Shown here: positions 9,343 to 19,696 of the stretch, in pieces
How positions within the stretch are numbered: the stretch's first letter is position 1
Layout of the letters: every line of letters starts with the position of its first letter
From: an uncultured Marinomonas sp.
GTDB lineage: Bacteria; Pseudomonadota; Gammaproteobacteria; Pseudomonadales; Marinomonadaceae
Length of the DNA: 52,503 bases
Direction of reading: 5' to 3'
Assembly (NCBI GenBank): GCA_938009755.1
Contig: CALLIL010000025.1
Location: forward strand, 1-52,503
Position numbers and translations under genes: made by a program
Notes under the pieces: model-generated
Seen by the model: the letters and a program-made list of their open reading frames with translations, nothing else
Database searches by the model: none
What the model was told of the DNA's origin: nothing

Positions 9343-12300
9343 ATGACTGACTCTGTATCCATCACACTTAAACCAGGCTTTAAAAATATCATTTCAGGCC
9401 TAGACGGCAGCCGAAAAGCGCTACAATTGCTTGAGATTGCAGCACAACAAAAGAAACCTATTCTTTTTATGGCAAACACGGTGGCTGAGCTCAATGAATT
9501 AGAAGATGAAATTCAGTTCCTTAATCAAAACAAAAATACCTTATTACGCTTCAGTGACTGGGAAACTCTTCCTTACGATGCATTCTCACCACATCAAGAC
9601 ATTATTTCTCAACGACTCGAAACACTGGCCAACATCTCAGAAGCAAAAAAGCCAATAATACTAACCACCGTTGCTTCTTGCCTAACCAGACTGTGCCCGA
9701 AACAACACATTGACGCTCAGCGTTTTCACTTAAAAGAAGGCCAAGAACTACCTTTAGAACAACTATCAAGAAAGCTCACCAATGCCGGCTACCTAAATGT
9801 AGAAAACGTTCATGCCCATGGTGAATATTCTGTTCGTGGCGCATTAATGGATGTTTTTCCAATGGGCGCAGAGAATCCAATCCGTATAGATTGGTTTGAT
9901 AACGACATAGACACCATTCGCTGGTTTGATCCTGAAACCCAACGCAGTATTAATAAAGTATCTGAAATCAAAATGCTGCCAGCCAAAGAGTTTCCAACCA
10001 CACCTCAGGGCATTCAACAATTTCGCCAAGCCTTTAGAGAGCGTTTTGAAACGGCGCCATTGACCAGCCCGATTTACCAAGACATTTCCAGCGGTCTCAT
10101 TCCTGCTGGCATCGAATATTATTTGCCTTTATTTTTCGAACAAACTGCCTGCGTGTTTGATTACCTTCAAAAAGACACCCTCATCGTTCGCTCCGATACC
10201 TTTAACGAACAATTAGGCAGCATTCAATTAGACTTCAAGAGTCGCCATGAATCGTTAAATTACAATATTGAACACCCTATTCTTGAACCAAGTGAAATTT
10301 GCCTCAGGGAAGACGAGCTATTTGCTCGTCTAAATGACTTCACTAGCGTCATTTTTTCTTCAGAAGGCCAGCATCCAAACTATCAAGCACTCGATAATGT
10401 CAAAATTGACTCAAAATCCCCTGAACCATTAAACCTACTGCAACACTTTTTAAGCAACACCAGCGCTCGTGTCTTGATTGTTGCAGAATCCGCTGGCCGC
10501 CGAGAAGCACTATTAGAGTTACTAAAAAAACACAAAATCGCGCCAAAGCAAGTAAACGACTGGCAAGCCTTCACTAAATCCACCCAGTCTCTGGCGATTA
10601 CGGAAGGCAATATTGGCCGTGGTTTTGTGATTAGCGACAAAATGGCTTTGATTGCTGAAAGTGAGATTTTAGGCGAACGCGCCTCTCAGCATCGTAGACG
10701 CAACAAGCAAAACAACATCAGCGAAGACGCCATTATTCGCAACCTAACTGAACTTAGAATGAACGCACCAGTAGTGCATATTGATCATGGCGTTGGTCGT
10801 TATTTGGGTTTAACCAACTTACAAATCGATGGACAGGAAACCGAATTGCTCACACTCGGGTACGCCAACGACGCCAAGCTTTACGTTCCCGTGTCTTCTC
10901 TGCAATTAATATCACGCTACACAGGCGCAGACGAAGACACAGCTCCTCTTCATAAACTGGGCACGGACAAATGGAGCGTAGCAAAACAAAAAGCCGCTGA
11001 AAAAGCTCGTGACACCGCCGCTGAATTATTGGAAATTTACGCGAAGCGTGAAGCGCGTGTGGGTTATGCATTCGCCAAACCAGACGATCAGTACGAACTC
11101 TTTTCAGCAGGTTTTCCATTTGAAGAAACGCCGGATCAACAAATGGCTATTGATGCAGTCATGAATGACATGTCAGCGAAAAAACCAATGGACCGATTGG
11201 TGTGTGGTGACGTAGGCTTTGGTAAAACAGAAGTCGCTATGCGTGCCGCCTTTCTAGCTGTACAAGACGGCAAACAAGTCGCTGTGCTTGTGCCAACGAC
11301 CCTGCTCGCTCAACAACATTATGAAAACTTTTGTGACCGTTTCGCAGATTGGCCGGTAGAAATTGAGCTTTTATCTCGTTTCCGCTCAGGCAAACAATCG
11401 AACGCCGCGATTGATCGCCTTCAAGATGGCAAAGCCGATATTGTTGTAGGCACGCACAAGCTCATTCAAAGCGATATTAAATTCGCCAATCTGGGCTTGG
11501 TGATCATAGATGAAGAACATCGCTTTGGGGTGAAACAAAAAGAACAATTTAAGGCGTTACGCGCCGAAGTGGATATTCTCACACTGACCGCAACGCCGAT
11601 CCCTAGAACATTGAACATGTCTCTTTCAGGCATTCGAGATTTGTCGATTATCGCCACTCCGCCAGCAAAACGCTTATCGGTTAAAACCTTTGTTAAACAA
11701 AGAGACGACCACCAAATTAAAGAAGCCGTTTTACGAGAACTGCACCGTGGCGGACAGGTTTACTTCCTACATAATGAAGTACAAACCATTCAAAAAGCCG
11801 CTGAAGAGCTCGAAGAACTTATTCCAGAAGCTCGTGTTATCGTCGGTCATGGACAAATGCGCGAAAGAGAATTAGAGCAAGTCATGTCGGACTTCTACCA
11901 TAAACGCGCCAATGTATTGGTCTGCTCTACGATTATAGAAACCGGCATCGACATTCCGAACGCAAATACTATTATTATTGAGCGCGCAGACAAATTTGGT
12001 CTCGCACAATTGCACCAATTACGAGGCCGCGTAGGTCGTTCTCACCAACAAGCTTACGCCTACCTCTTAACGCCAAGCGACCGAAAGGTTACAAGCGACG
12101 CAGAAAAACGCCTCGAAGCCATTTCTCTTGCTGATACATTAGGCGCAGGCTTCACCTTGGCCACTCACGATTTAGAGATTCGCGGCACAGGTGAATTATT
12201 AGGAGACGGTCAAAGCGGACACATAGAACACGTCGGATTCTCACTCTTTATGGAAATGTTGGATCGTGCTGTAAACTCTTTGAAAAATGGCGAATCTCCT

Positions 12301-12756
12301 GACGTCGATATCTTTTCTCCAGAACAAACAGACGTTAACCTTAGAGTGCCTGCGCTTATTCCCGAAGACTATTTAGGGGATGTGCACTCTCGTTTAATCT
12401 TATACAAACGCATTGCCAGTGCAAAATCGAGTGAAGAACTAAAAGATCTGCAAGTGGAAATGATCGACCGTTTTGGTTTATTGCCTGACGCAACCAAGAA
12501 CCTTTTCCGCCAGACTGAGTTAAAACTCAAAGCAGAAACATTAGGTATTAATAAAATTGAAGCGAACGCAAAAGAAGGTAAAATATTCTTTAACAGTAAA
12601 ACACCTGTTGATCCGATGAAATTAATCAAGCTTATTCAGACTAAGCCTGACACATACAAACTCATGGGATCGGATACTTTGAAGTTCTTAGCAACAATGA
12701 ACACTGCTGATGAGCGCTTCCAACAAACAACCAAAACTTTGGAATTATTACATTGA
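9343..12756 (+). CDS. mfd: Transcription-repair coupling factor
   Basis: ATP-driven translocase that removes RNA polymerase stalled at DNA lesions and recruits UvrA. 1137 residues, the normal length. In order: N-terminal UvrB-like module (ETLPYDAFSPHQDI, RSINKVSEIKMLPAKEF); the RNA-polymerase-interacting module starting near residue 472 (APVVHIDHGVGRYLGL); helicase domains with Walker A GDVGFGKTEVA near 622-632, DEEH box, LTATPIPRTLNMSLSGIRDLS, ETGIDIPNANTIII and the LRGRVGRSHQQAYAYLL motif; and the C-terminal regulatory domain. Its TGA overlaps the TTG start of csiV. Confidence 0.98.
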   Translation: MTDSVSITLKPGFKNIISGLDGSRKALQLLEIAAQQKKPILFMANTVAELNELEDEIQFLNQNKNTLLRFSDWETLPYDAFSPHQDIISQRLETLANISEAKKPIILTTVASCLTRLCPKQHIDAQRFHLKEGQELPLEQLSRKLTNAGYLNVENVHAHGEYSVRGALMDVFPMGAENPIRIDWFDNDIDTIRWFDPETQRSINKVSEIKMLPAKEFPTTPQGIQQFRQAFRERFETAPLTSPIYQDISSGLIPAGIEYYLPLFFEQTACVFDYLQKDTLIVRSDTFNEQLGSIQLDFKSRHESLNYNIEHPILEPSEICLREDELFARLNDFTSVIFSSEGQHPNYQALDNVKIDSKSPEPLNLLQHFLSNTSARVLIVAESAGRREALLELLKKHKIAPKQVNDWQAFTKSTQSLAITEGNIGRGFVISDKMALIAESEILGERASQHRRRNKQNNISEDAIIRNLTELRMNAPVVHIDHGVGRYLGLTNLQIDGQETELLTLGYANDAKLYVPVSSLQLISRYTGADEDTAPLHKLGTDKWSVAKQKAAEKARDTAAELLEIYAKREARVGYAFAKPDDQYELFSAGFPFEETPDQQMAIDAVMNDMSAKKPMDRLVCGDVGFGKTEVAMRAAFLAVQDGKQVAVLVPTTLLAQQHYENFCDRFADWPVEIELLSRFRSGKQSNAAIDRLQDGKADIVVGTHKLIQSDIKFANLGLVIIDEEHRFGVKQKEQFKALRAEVDILTLTATPIPRTLNMSLSGIRDLSIIATPPAKRLSVKTFVKQRDDHQIKEAVLRELHRGGQVYFLHNEVQTIQKAAEELEELIPEARVIVGHGQMRERELEQVMSDFYHKRANVLVCSTIIETGIDIPNANTIIIERADKFGLAQLHQLRGRVGRSHQQAYAYLLTPSDRKVTSDAEKRLEAISLADTLGAGFTLATHDLEIRGTGELLGDGQSGHIEHVGFSLFMEMLDRAVNSLKNGESPDVDIFSPEQTDVNLRVPALIPEDYLGDVHSRLILYKRIASAKSSEELKDLQVEMIDRFGLLPDATKNLFRQTELKLKAETLGINKIEANAKEGKIFFNSKTPVDPMKLIKLIQTKPDTYKLMGSDTLKFLATMNTADERFQQTTKTLELLH

Positions 12757-13652
12757 AAGCCCTGACTCTTATCGCCTTATCATTAAGCTTACTTAACACA
12801 CGCGCTTTTGCAGACATCGGGCAAATCAATCCAGATACAGCAAGAGCATACGAAGGCTATATTCTGACCTTCTTGTGGCCAGCTGACCAATCAACAGAAC
12901 ACGTTGATTACGACAGTATCTTTTCTACGTTTGATATCAAACGGTTAACCGAAGACGAAACCGCTAACCTTGCATCTGAAGAACCAACGTCAGAAGGCAG
13001 CGACATTGAGCAGACGTCAGTACAAATTGAAAACACGCCATTTGATTCTTTTCAGGATAAATTAAGCAGACACGTCACCGTCCTAGCCAATAAAAAATGG
13101 ACCCTGATTTTCAAAGAGCCAGGAGATGTCATCACCAAAGACTTCTATAGTAACGAAATTAAAGACGGTTACCCAGAATTGACCGCAGACATTAGCATTA
13201 AGCTTGGTCGCTATTTAGAGTCTGACATTCATTACCAACACTACATCTTTGACAGCTTTACTCAACCGGAAGCAACAGAAGATGAGACAGAAGAAAGCAA
13301 CTCGTTTTTTTCACCTTTCGTTCCCACAGAAAACAATGAAAGTGTCGATTTTAAAGCTTATGAGCCAGCCCTTGTTCTAAATCTTGAGTTAAGCAATAAA
13401 ACCGCCAGTAAAAAAATTAACTACTTAGACCACCCAACCATCGGCACCTTATTGTATTTCAAACCCATTGATCTGGAAGATGCTCTAGAAGCGATTGCCA
13501 TGCGATCCATCACGCCAGAAACGGGACAAAGTCTGAATTACGACGACCTACAAAGCACCAATGAACTGCAGCCGACTTCAGCAAAAGTAGACACTACAAC
13601 AGACACAAACTCGACAACACAACCTTTTGCCACACCGATTCTTTTTGAGTAA
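12753..13652 (+). CDS. csiV: CsiV-family periplasmic peptidoglycan-binding protein
   Basis: 299 residues with a signal peptide (MKALTLIALSLSLLNTRAFA, cleavage about residue 20). The central part is acidic and low in conservation; the C-terminal half contains KKINYLDHPTIGTLLYFKP, matching the YLDHP..G.L signature of the CsiV family (formerly DUF2803). In Vibrio cholerae CsiV supports PBP1A-dependent cell wall synthesis and, as I recall, its gene also follows mfd. The start is TTG, overlapping the mfd stop by four bases (TTGA), so translation is probably coupled. Function is by family membership only. Confidence 0.75.
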   Translation: MKALTLIALSLSLLNTRAFADIGQINPDTARAYEGYILTFLWPADQSTEHVDYDSIFSTFDIKRLTEDETANLASEEPTSEGSDIEQTSVQIENTPFDSFQDKLSRHVTVLANKKWTLIFKEPGDVITKDFYSNEIKDGYPELTADISIKLGRYLESDIHYQHYIFDSFTQPEATEDETEESNSFFSPFVPTENNESVDFKAYEPALVLNLELSNKTASKKINYLDHPTIGTLLYFKPIDLEDALEAIAMRSITPETGQSLNYDDLQSTNELQPTSAKVDTTTDTNSTTQPFATPILFE

Positions 13653-13687
13653 CCCTTAAAAAACCTTCCGTGCGCCATAAACATACG

Positions 13688-13735
13688 ACAATAAAAAAAG
13701 GGTGATACGTTTCCATATCACCCTTTTTTTATTGT
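13688..13735. terminator. Bidirectional terminator between csiV and sohB
   Basis: Long inverted repeat of about 20 bp with GGGTGATA / TATCACCC core, 8-nt loop, and A7 / T7 flanks. It can end the rightward mfd-csiV transcript and the leftward sohB transcript. Confidence 0.92.
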
Positions 13736-13797
13736 GTCGCTTTCAATTAGCCGTCACTGAACAGGTACGCATTCAATATAATGCGTACCCCAATCAA

Positions 13798-14850
13798 TTA
13801 ATAGCCACGAGTCTGAGTCAGTTTACTCACCCATGAAACCGCTTTTTGCTCTAGTGCGGAAAAAACCGACAACCCCAAACGCTCGGCCATGCCTTTCGGT
13901 TGTTTGTATGTCACTTGAACCACATCCGCTTCTGCGTATTGGGCAACTAAGTAAGCATCACTTGTCATCACAAGGTCGATTAGTTTGTTCTCTACAGCTT
14001 CAGAACCGTACCAAGTATCGCCTGTTGCAATGGCTTCAATGTCCAACTGTGGACGCTGACCAGACACAAAACGCTTAAACAATCCATGAGTGTCTTCCAA
14101 ATCTTGCTTAAACTTCTCACGACCTTCGTCTGTATTTTTACCCAACATGGTTAAAGTACGCTTGTAACGACCCGCAGTGTGAAGCTCCACATCAACAAGA
14201 CTTTTGTCCAATAGACGATGCACGTTAGGCACTTGAGCCACAACACCAATAGAACCCAAAATAGCAAAAGGAGCCGCAATGATTTTATCCGCCACACACG
14301 CCATCATGTAACCGCCACTGGCTGCGACTTTGTCCACACAAACCGTCAATGGAATATTCGCTTCTCGAACACGTTGTAGCTGAGATGCCGCTAGACCGTA
14401 ACCATGAACCACACCGCCACCACTTTCTAAACGTACAACCACTTCATCTTGAGGCTTTGCCACGCTCAATATAGCAGTAATTTCTTCACGCATGGATTCC
14501 ACAGCAGACGCTTTTATATCGCCATCAAAATCCAATACATACAAACGCTTCTTTTCTTCTACTATCTCTTCCGTTTTGTCGTCTTTTAACGATTTCTTTT
14601 GCGCTTTTTTCTCTAGCTTTTCCTGTTTCTTTTTTTCTTTCTCTCTGTTTTTTAGCTCTTTTTTATCCAGTAACTGTCCGTCTAAATCCGCTTTCATTTT
14701 GTCATAATTTTCGTTCAACTTCGTCACTGACAAACTGCCTGGCTGAGACTTTTTCTTACCACTTGCGGCCATTGCTAATACAAAAACAATCGCCAACACA
14801 ATGCTAACCAACTTCAGCAAAAAACCAGCGTAATCTGTTAAAAATTCCAA
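13798..14850 (-). CDS. sohB: SohB-type inner-membrane serine protease (S49 family)
   Basis: 350 residues. N-terminal helix (about 8-28), then a very charged Lys/Glu-rich linker (about 55-100) likely to be a coiled coil, then the SppA-like protease domain. The catalytic Ser178 lies in DKVAASGGYMMAC and the general-base Lys230 in TAGRYKRT; the oxyanion-region GGGVVHGYG is present. Start codon is TTG, supported by AGAGGA eight bases upstream; no nearby ATG fits. The enzyme is thought to degrade membrane or signal peptides. Single gene, ended by the shared terminator. Confidence 0.93.
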   Translation of the reverse strand: MEFLTDYAGFLLKLVSIVLAIVFVLAMAASGKKKSQPGSLSVTKLNENYDKMKADLDGQLLDKKELKNREKEKKKQEKLEKKAQKKSLKDDKTEEIVEEKKRLYVLDFDGDIKASAVESMREEITAILSVAKPQDEVVVRLESGGGVVHGYGLAASQLQRVREANIPLTVCVDKVAASGGYMMACVADKIIAAPFAILGSIGVVAQVPNVHRLLDKSLVDVELHTAGRYKRTLTMLGKNTDEGREKFKQDLEDTHGLFKRFVSGQRPQLDIEAIATGDTWYGSEAVENKLIDLVMTSDAYLVAQYAEADVVQVTYKQPKGMAERLGLSVFSALEQKAVSWVSKLTQTRGY

Positions 14851-15007
14851 TCGATTTTCCTCTATCTAATTCATATAAATTTATACGTTCCTGCAATAGT
14901 GGGGCTTTTTACGCAAATAACAACAGCTATTACGTATTTATCCTCATAGGTACTTATTTCATTTATCCTTAAAATTTTAGTACTCAAGCACATGATAAAA
15001 AAACGCC

Positions 15008-15044
15008 AAAAAAAGACCTTCAATAAAGATTGAAAGCCTTTTTT
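15008..15044 (-). terminator. Terminator after dnaQ
   Basis: On the minus strand a 10-bp stem (GGCUUUCAAU with AUUGAAGGUC, two G-U pairs) with loop CUUU is followed by seven T residues. It lies about 30 bp past the dnaQ stop. On the plus strand the same stem is broken, so it works in the dnaQ direction only. Confidence 0.75.
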
Positions 15045-15074
15045 AGATCATTTACTTTTTTTAAAAATGAGCGA

Positions 15075-15788
15075 CTAATGCACCGTTCGCCATAACGATT
15101 GTCCAGATTTTTTATCCAAAAGATCCAAACGTTCCTCATGAGCTTTTAATTCTTCATCACTGGCTCTGATGATTTTAATCGCTGGACGATCAGCGGATAA
15201 TCGACGAATCGCTCCTACCTCTTCCCCTTCTTTAGAGTCAGAATCTGAGCCGGTCGCCAAACCTAAACTGGTTTGCCCGCCTGTCATTAACAAATAAACA
15301 TCGGCAAGAATTTCGGCGTCTAATAATGCGCCGTGTAGTTCTCGGTGAGAGTTATCAATGCCGTAACGTCGACATAAAATATCAAGATTGTTTTTCTGCC
15401 CCGGATGTTTCTTGCGAGCATAAACCAAACTATCAAAGACACCACACACTTCGGCAGTTTTCGGAAAGCCACCTAGAAGAGAGAATTCATGATCCATGAA
15501 ACCAATATCAAACGGCGCGTTATGAATGATTAATTCCGCCCCTTTAATAAAGTCAAAAAATTCTTGTGCGACATCATGAAAGCGAGGCTTATCTGCTAAA
15601 AATTCATTGCTAATACCGTGCACTCGAAACGCTTCTTCTTCCACTTCACGGTCAGGATTGATGTAGACATGAAAGTGATTTTTAGTGAGTTTACGGTCAA
15701 TCATTTCAACACAACCGATCTCGATAATTCGATGGCCTTGTTTCGGGTCAATACCGGTGGTTTCTGTATCTAGAATCACTTTTCTCAT
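15075..15788 (-). CDS. dnaQ: DNA polymerase III epsilon subunit (3'-5' proofreading exonuclease)
   Basis: 237 residues, the usual size. Exonuclease motifs: Exo I LDTETTG with Asp7 and Glu9, Exo [16 protein letters not shown], Exo [18 protein letters not shown] with its His and Asp. The C-terminal tail (about 185-237) carries the part that binds the polymerase alpha subunit. Its ATG overlaps the rnhA stop by four bases (ATGA). The rnhA-dnaQ pair is widespread in gammaproteobacteria; here both run in the same direction. Confidence 0.97.
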   Translation of the reverse strand: MRKVILDTETTGIDPKQGHRIIEIGCVEMIDRKLTKNHFHVYINPDREVEEEAFRVHGISNEFLADKPRFHDVAQEFFDFIKGAELIIHNAPFDIGFMDHEFSLLGGFPKTAEVCGVFDSLVYARKKHPGQKNNLDILCRRYGIDNSHRELHGALLDAEILADVYLLMTGGQTSLGLATGSDSDSKEGEEVGAIRRLSADRPAIKIIRASDEELKAHEERLDLLDKKSGQSLWRTVH

Positions 15789-16228
15789 GATTTGGCTCTC
15801 AATTTATCAATGCCTTCATTGGCTAAATCATCGGCAATTTCATTGCCTTCGATGCCTGCATGTCCTTTCACCCACTTCCATGTCACTTTATGCTTTTGAC
15901 ACTGTTCATCGAGCGCTTGCCATAAATCTTTATTTTTAACGGGTTGTTTAGAAGCGGTTACCCAACCTTTACGTTTCCAACCCGCTAACCATTCTGTGAT
16001 GCCTTTTTGTACGTAGGAAGAATCGGTATATAAAGTAACAGAACATTTTTCTTTTAAGGCTTTCAAGCCTTCGATCGCGCCCATCAATTCCATTCGGTTA
16101 TTGGTCGTATCATGTTCACCGCCACACAGGCGCTTTTCATGTTCACCAAACGTGAGCCAAGCTCCCCAACCACCGATACCAGGGTTGCCTTTGCAGGCAC
16201 CATCTGTGTACATAATTACATCTTTCAC
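15785..16228 (-). CDS. rnhA: Ribonuclease HI
   Basis: Cuts RNA in RNA-DNA hybrids. From the GTG start it has 147 residues, close to the family norm. Active-site acidic residues are in [11 protein letters not shown] (Asp9), [13 protein letters not shown] (Glu), YTDSSYV (Asp) and [15 protein letters not shown] (His, Asp); the basic-handle segment GWKRKGW is also present. The GTG was chosen because it forms a GTGA overlap with the stop of the upstream methyltransferase gene; a longer reading would run 43 codons into that gene. Confidence 0.96.
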   Translation of the reverse strand: MKDVIMYTDGACKGNPGIGGWGAWLTFGEHEKRLCGGEHDTTNNRMELMGAIEGLKALKEKCSVTLYTDSSYVQKGITEWLAGWKRKGWVTASKQPVKNKDLWQALDEQCQKHKVTWKWVKGHAGIEGNEIADDLANEGIDKLRAKS

Positions 16229-16965
16229 TTTATGATCTCTTTTACTGTAGGCTTTGTTAATGGTGGTACGCGAACGCGTGTTCGTGTCCAACGAGGCTTT
16301 AAAGGTGTATAGCGTTTTACTTGTTTCGTCGCTGTCATCATATACACACCACTGCACGGTAATTTTAAAGGCCTTAAAACCTTTTCAAGCCAAGCAAAGC
16401 GGGCGCGCCAACGAGTATTTTGAAACGGTGGCTCATAATAAATAAAGCGTTTTGAGTCTAATGTTAGGCCTGCTACTTTCAACCAATCTTCCAAGCGTTG
16501 ATGGGAAATAAACCGTCCACACCAAGGCGCTTTTGTACGCTTTGAAAATAAACGAAGAAAACCCCAAAAACTCCAAGGATTGAATCCAATAACTATTAAT
16601 TTACCACAAGGCTGTAAAGTTCTTGTTGCTTCTCGCAAGTCATCATGAGGCGTCTCTGAAATATCGAGACTATGGTGAAAAACATGAACATCTATACCAT
16701 CTGACTCTAGTGGCAACTCATTTGCTCTTGCAACAATAGTGCGATCCGAAGCACCAAGCTCCAGCTTTGGCGCAACCAAAAAACTCTCACGTACTCTATG
16801 ATTATTGAACGAGATATTTTTCAATGGCGATTGCGTTATCAAATAATAACCAACCGCTGAATCCAGTTCCGACTCAATCGCCAACAATTCACTTTTCAGT
16901 AAGCTAGCGCCTAAGTTTGTTTGGTACCACGTTTGAAAAAATTGTCTTGATTGACCGTTCGGCAT
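16225..16965 (-). CDS. Class I SAM-dependent methyltransferase (YafS-like)
   Basis: 246 residues. The segment [34 protein letters not shown] followed by [15 protein letters not shown] is typical of the YafS branch of Methyltransf_11 proteins, which is encoded beside rnhA, dnaQ and gloB in many gammaproteobacteria. The usual glycine-rich SAM motif I is poorly conserved near residues 60-75. The substrate is unknown. First gene of a three-gene operon with four-base overlaps, divergent from gloB. Confidence 0.85.
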   Translation of the reverse strand: MPNGQSRQFFQTWYQTNLGASLLKSELLAIESELDSAVGYYLITQSPLKNISFNNHRVRESFLVAPKLELGASDRTIVARANELPLESDGIDVHVFHHSLDISETPHDDLREATRTLQPCGKLIVIGFNPWSFWGFLRLFSKRTKAPWCGRFISHQRLEDWLKVAGLTLDSKRFIYYEPPFQNTRWRARFAWLEKVLRPLKLPCSGVYMMTATKQVKRYTPLKPRWTRTRVRVPPLTKPTVKEIIK

Positions 16966-17067
16966 AACATAACTTCTCTATTGAAAACGGCATAGCGCAT
17001 TATTATAGCTGTTATAAACAACACGCTCTATGCATACAATTTTATCCCTATTTTTAGTAGGTAAACT

Positions 17068-17853
17068 ATGACTCCATATCCGCTTCCTGCCTTCCAAGAC
17101 AATTATATCTGGATAATCGAAGATAAAGATAGTTCAGACATTTGGGCCGTCGATCCAGGTTCCGCAAAAGCCGTGTTAGACTATTGTCAGACACATCAAA
17201 AAACCTTAGTAGGCATACTGATAACCCATCATCATCATGATCATACGGGTGGTGTAAAAAAACTAAAAGAGAGATGGAAATGCGATGTGTACGGCCCTTC
17301 TCATTTAACACAGCTCATTACGCACCCAGTCAAAGAGAATGACACCATTCAAGTTTTCTCTCGCCTTTTCTCAGTGTTAGAAACGCCAGGACACACACTC
17401 GATCACCTGTGCTACTTTTCAGAACAGCCCAAACAAGGTGAGCCGCCAATGCTATTTAGTGGCGACACACTATTTAAAGGCGGTTGCGGAAGAATCATGG
17501 AAGGCACTCCAGAGCTCATGTTGGCAGCAATGTTAAAGATCGCTGCACTGCCAGACGATACCATTATTTACTGCACTCACGAATACACGTTAGCGAACTA
17601 TCGATTTGCACTGTCTTTAGAGCCAGACAATGAGGCTTTGATAAAGAGCAATTTATCTGATCAAGACAAAAGAGCAAAAAATCTACCCACACTTCCCTCT
17701 GTATTGCATTTAGAGAAAAAAACTAACCCTTTTTTACGTTCTCATGAAACTTCTCTGAAAACTCAAGCAGCACAACAACTTAAAGAAACGCCAGCCGTAA
17801 ATTCTGTCGATATCTTCAGCCAAGTGCGACGAGCGAAGGACAGTTTTAGTTGA
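17068..17853 (+). CDS. gloB: Hydroxyacylglutathione hydrolase (glyoxalase II)
   Basis: Hydrolyses S-lactoylglutathione in methylglyoxal detoxification. 261 residues. The metallo-beta-lactamase THxHxDH motif is at residues 53-59 (THHHHDH). Further metal ligands are in ETPGHTLDH, SGDTLFKGGCGR and CTHEYTLANYRFA, and the C-terminal glutathione-binding part (KKTNPFLR) is present. Divergent from the methyltransferase gene with a 102-bp gap, and followed after 54 bp by mltD. Confidence 0.96.
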   Translation: MTPYPLPAFQDNYIWIIEDKDSSDIWAVDPGSAKAVLDYCQTHQKTLVGILITHHHHDHTGGVKKLKERWKCDVYGPSHLTQLITHPVKENDTIQVFSRLFSVLETPGHTLDHLCYFSEQPKQGEPPMLFSGDTLFKGGCGRIMEGTPELMLAAMLKIAALPDDTIIYCTHEYTLANYRFALSLEPDNEALIKSNLSDQDKRAKNLPTLPSVLHLEKKTNPFLRSHETSLKTQAAQQLKETPAVNSVDIFSQVRRAKDSFS

Positions 17854-17907
17854 CCTTCATCACCACACCCTTAAAATGCACAAACATTATTCAATTTTGT
17901 GAGTTTC

Positions 17908-19590
17908 ATGATAAATAAATTTATTTGGGTTTGCTTAGCAAGCCTACTTTTGACGGCCTGCCAGACAGCGTCAAAAGCAGAACGAAATAACGCCTCAGTC
18001 GATTTATTAGAGCCTATTGATGCCGAAGAAGCTGACTTGGTTGATGCAGATCCTGAGCGTTTAGGGGTAATCGATACCGTTCCAGCTATTCATCCGACAA
18101 CCGAGTTAGCAGAGGAAAGTGACGAAGTAGTGGCACAGGATGAGCCTGTTGCTGAGCCTGTTATCGCGACCAGCAAGCCACGAGACCCAGATGATATATG
18201 GGACAGAATTCGCGCTGGCTTCACGCTAGATTTAGACATTGAACATCCTCGCTTGTCTTCTCAATTACGCTGGTACAGTACTCACCCTTCCTATTTAGAT
18301 CGTGTATCAAAACGCGGTGAGCGCTACTTACATTACATTGTCAGTGAGCTAGAAAAAGCAGGCCTTCCAGCTGAAATAGCGCTTTTACCTATCGTAGAAA
18401 GTGGTTTTGATCCTTTCGGTTACAGCCATGCGAGAGCATCTGGTCCTTGGCAATTTGTGCCGTCTACAGGTCGCATGTATGGATTGGAACAGACTTGGTG
18501 GTACGACGGTCGTCGTGACATTATCGGCTCAACACAAGCGGCTATTTCGTATCTTACTCGCCTACATAAGATGTTTGATGGTAACTGGGCACACGCACTT
18601 GCCTCATACAATTCAGGTGAAGGCACTGTAATGCGTGCTATTCGAAAAAACAGAAAAGCCGGTAAACCAACAGACTTTTGGTCTCTTGATTTGCCTCGTG
18701 AAACTCGCGCCTATGTACCAAAGCTGATTGCATTAGCAAAAATCATTAAGAACCCTGAAGCGTACAATTACTCAACCTACTTCATTCCAAACAAACCGTA
18801 TTTTGATGTTGTTAACATTGGTGGACAACTTGACTTAGCACAAGCTGCTGACATGGCTGGCATCAGCATTGATGAAGTTTATTTATTGAACCCAGGTTTT
18901 AACCAGTGGGCGACATCGCCAGACGGCCCTCATCGCCTGTTAATGCCAGTAAGTAAGTCGAAGCAATTCCGTACTAAATTGGCCCAAATTCCTAGTAAAG
19001 ACCGTGTTACTTGGGTTCGTTACACAGTAGAAGCAGGTGACAGCTTATTATTGGTTGCCAAAGAACATAATACGACCGTGAGCGTACTACAAGACGTCAA
19101 CAAGATTTCCTCTTCCTTGATACGTGTTGGACAAGAATTAATGATTCCAGTGGCGGGCAATGACATTGAAAGCTACACATTAAGCTCTCATCAGCGTTTG
19201 CTTGCGAAACAATCTCGCACACCATCTCAAAACCGTATCAAGGTAAATTATACGGTGAAGCGAGGCGACAGTTTATGGTTGATTGCTAACAAATATAAAA
19301 CCACCAGCAAAACCTTGGCTCGCTGGAACAGCATGGGGTTATCTGATCCGCTGATCCCTGGAAAAAAATTGGTTGTTTGGTTACAACCTAAAAAGTCAGA
19401 AAGCACCTCTCGTAGTGTGATGAAAAAAGTGGTCTACACGATTCGCTCTGGTGAATCCTTGGCCATCGTCGCCAATAAATTCAAAGTATCGGTGAGCGAC
19501 ATTCAAGGCTGGAACCCAAAAGTCAGCAGTCAAAAATACGTTCAACCTGGAGACAGAGTAACCCTACTAGTCAATGTTGTTGGCGGCTAA
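17908..19590 (+). CDS. mltD: Membrane-bound lytic murein transglycosylase D
   Basis: Outer-membrane lipoprotein that cleaves peptidoglycan glycan strands. Started at the ATG before INKFIW it has 560 residues; a GTG three codons earlier is possible. Lipobox LLTAC near residue 16-20; an acidic linker (about 30-90); the SLT domain with catalytic Glu near 164 (LPIVESGFDPFGYSHARASG) and GPWQFVPSTGRMYGL, ALASYNSGEG; then three LysM repeats, each opening with a YTV/YTI-x-x-G-[DE]-S-L pattern. Its position after gloB is conserved in many gammaproteobacteria. Confidence 0.96.
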   Translation: MINKFIWVCLASLLLTACQTASKAERNNASVDLLEPIDAEEADLVDADPERLGVIDTVPAIHPTTELAEESDEVVAQDEPVAEPVIATSKPRDPDDIWDRIRAGFTLDLDIEHPRLSSQLRWYSTHPSYLDRVSKRGERYLHYIVSELEKAGLPAEIALLPIVESGFDPFGYSHARASGPWQFVPSTGRMYGLEQTWWYDGRRDIIGSTQAAISYLTRLHKMFDGNWAHALASYNSGEGTVMRAIRKNRKAGKPTDFWSLDLPRETRAYVPKLIALAKIIKNPEAYNYSTYFIPNKPYFDVVNIGGQLDLAQAADMAGISIDEVYLLNPGFNQWATSPDGPHRLLMPVSKSKQFRTKLAQIPSKDRVTWVRYTVEAGDSLLLVAKEHNTTVSVLQDVNKISSSLIRVGQELMIPVAGNDIESYTLSSHQRLLAKQSRTPSQNRIKVNYTVKRGDSLWLIANKYKTTSKTLARWNSMGLSDPLIPGKKLVVWLQPKKSESTSRSVMKKVVYTIRSGESLAIVANKFKVSVSDIQGWNPKVSSQKYVQPGDRVTLLVNVVGG

Positions 19591-19642
19591 TTCAGCATCA
19601 TGATTTAGGTGTTTTCCTTACAATCGGGCAAACGCCTCTAAT

Positions 19643-19681
19643 AAAAAAGGGTTGATGAATTCTATTCATCAACCCTTTTTT
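19643..19681. terminator. Bidirectional terminator between mltD and ppnP
   Basis: A 12-bp stem (GGGTTGATGAAT / ATTCATCAACCC) with a 3-nt loop, flanked by A6 and T7 tracts. It can end gloB-mltD from the left and the LysR-ppnP transcript from the right. Confidence 0.92.
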
Positions 19682-19696
19682 TATATCAAAATACGC

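Noticed and set aside
16229-16357. N-terminal extension of rnhA
   Set aside because: It lies inside the methyltransferase gene; the GTG at 16228 makes a four-base overlap and matches the RNase HI start.
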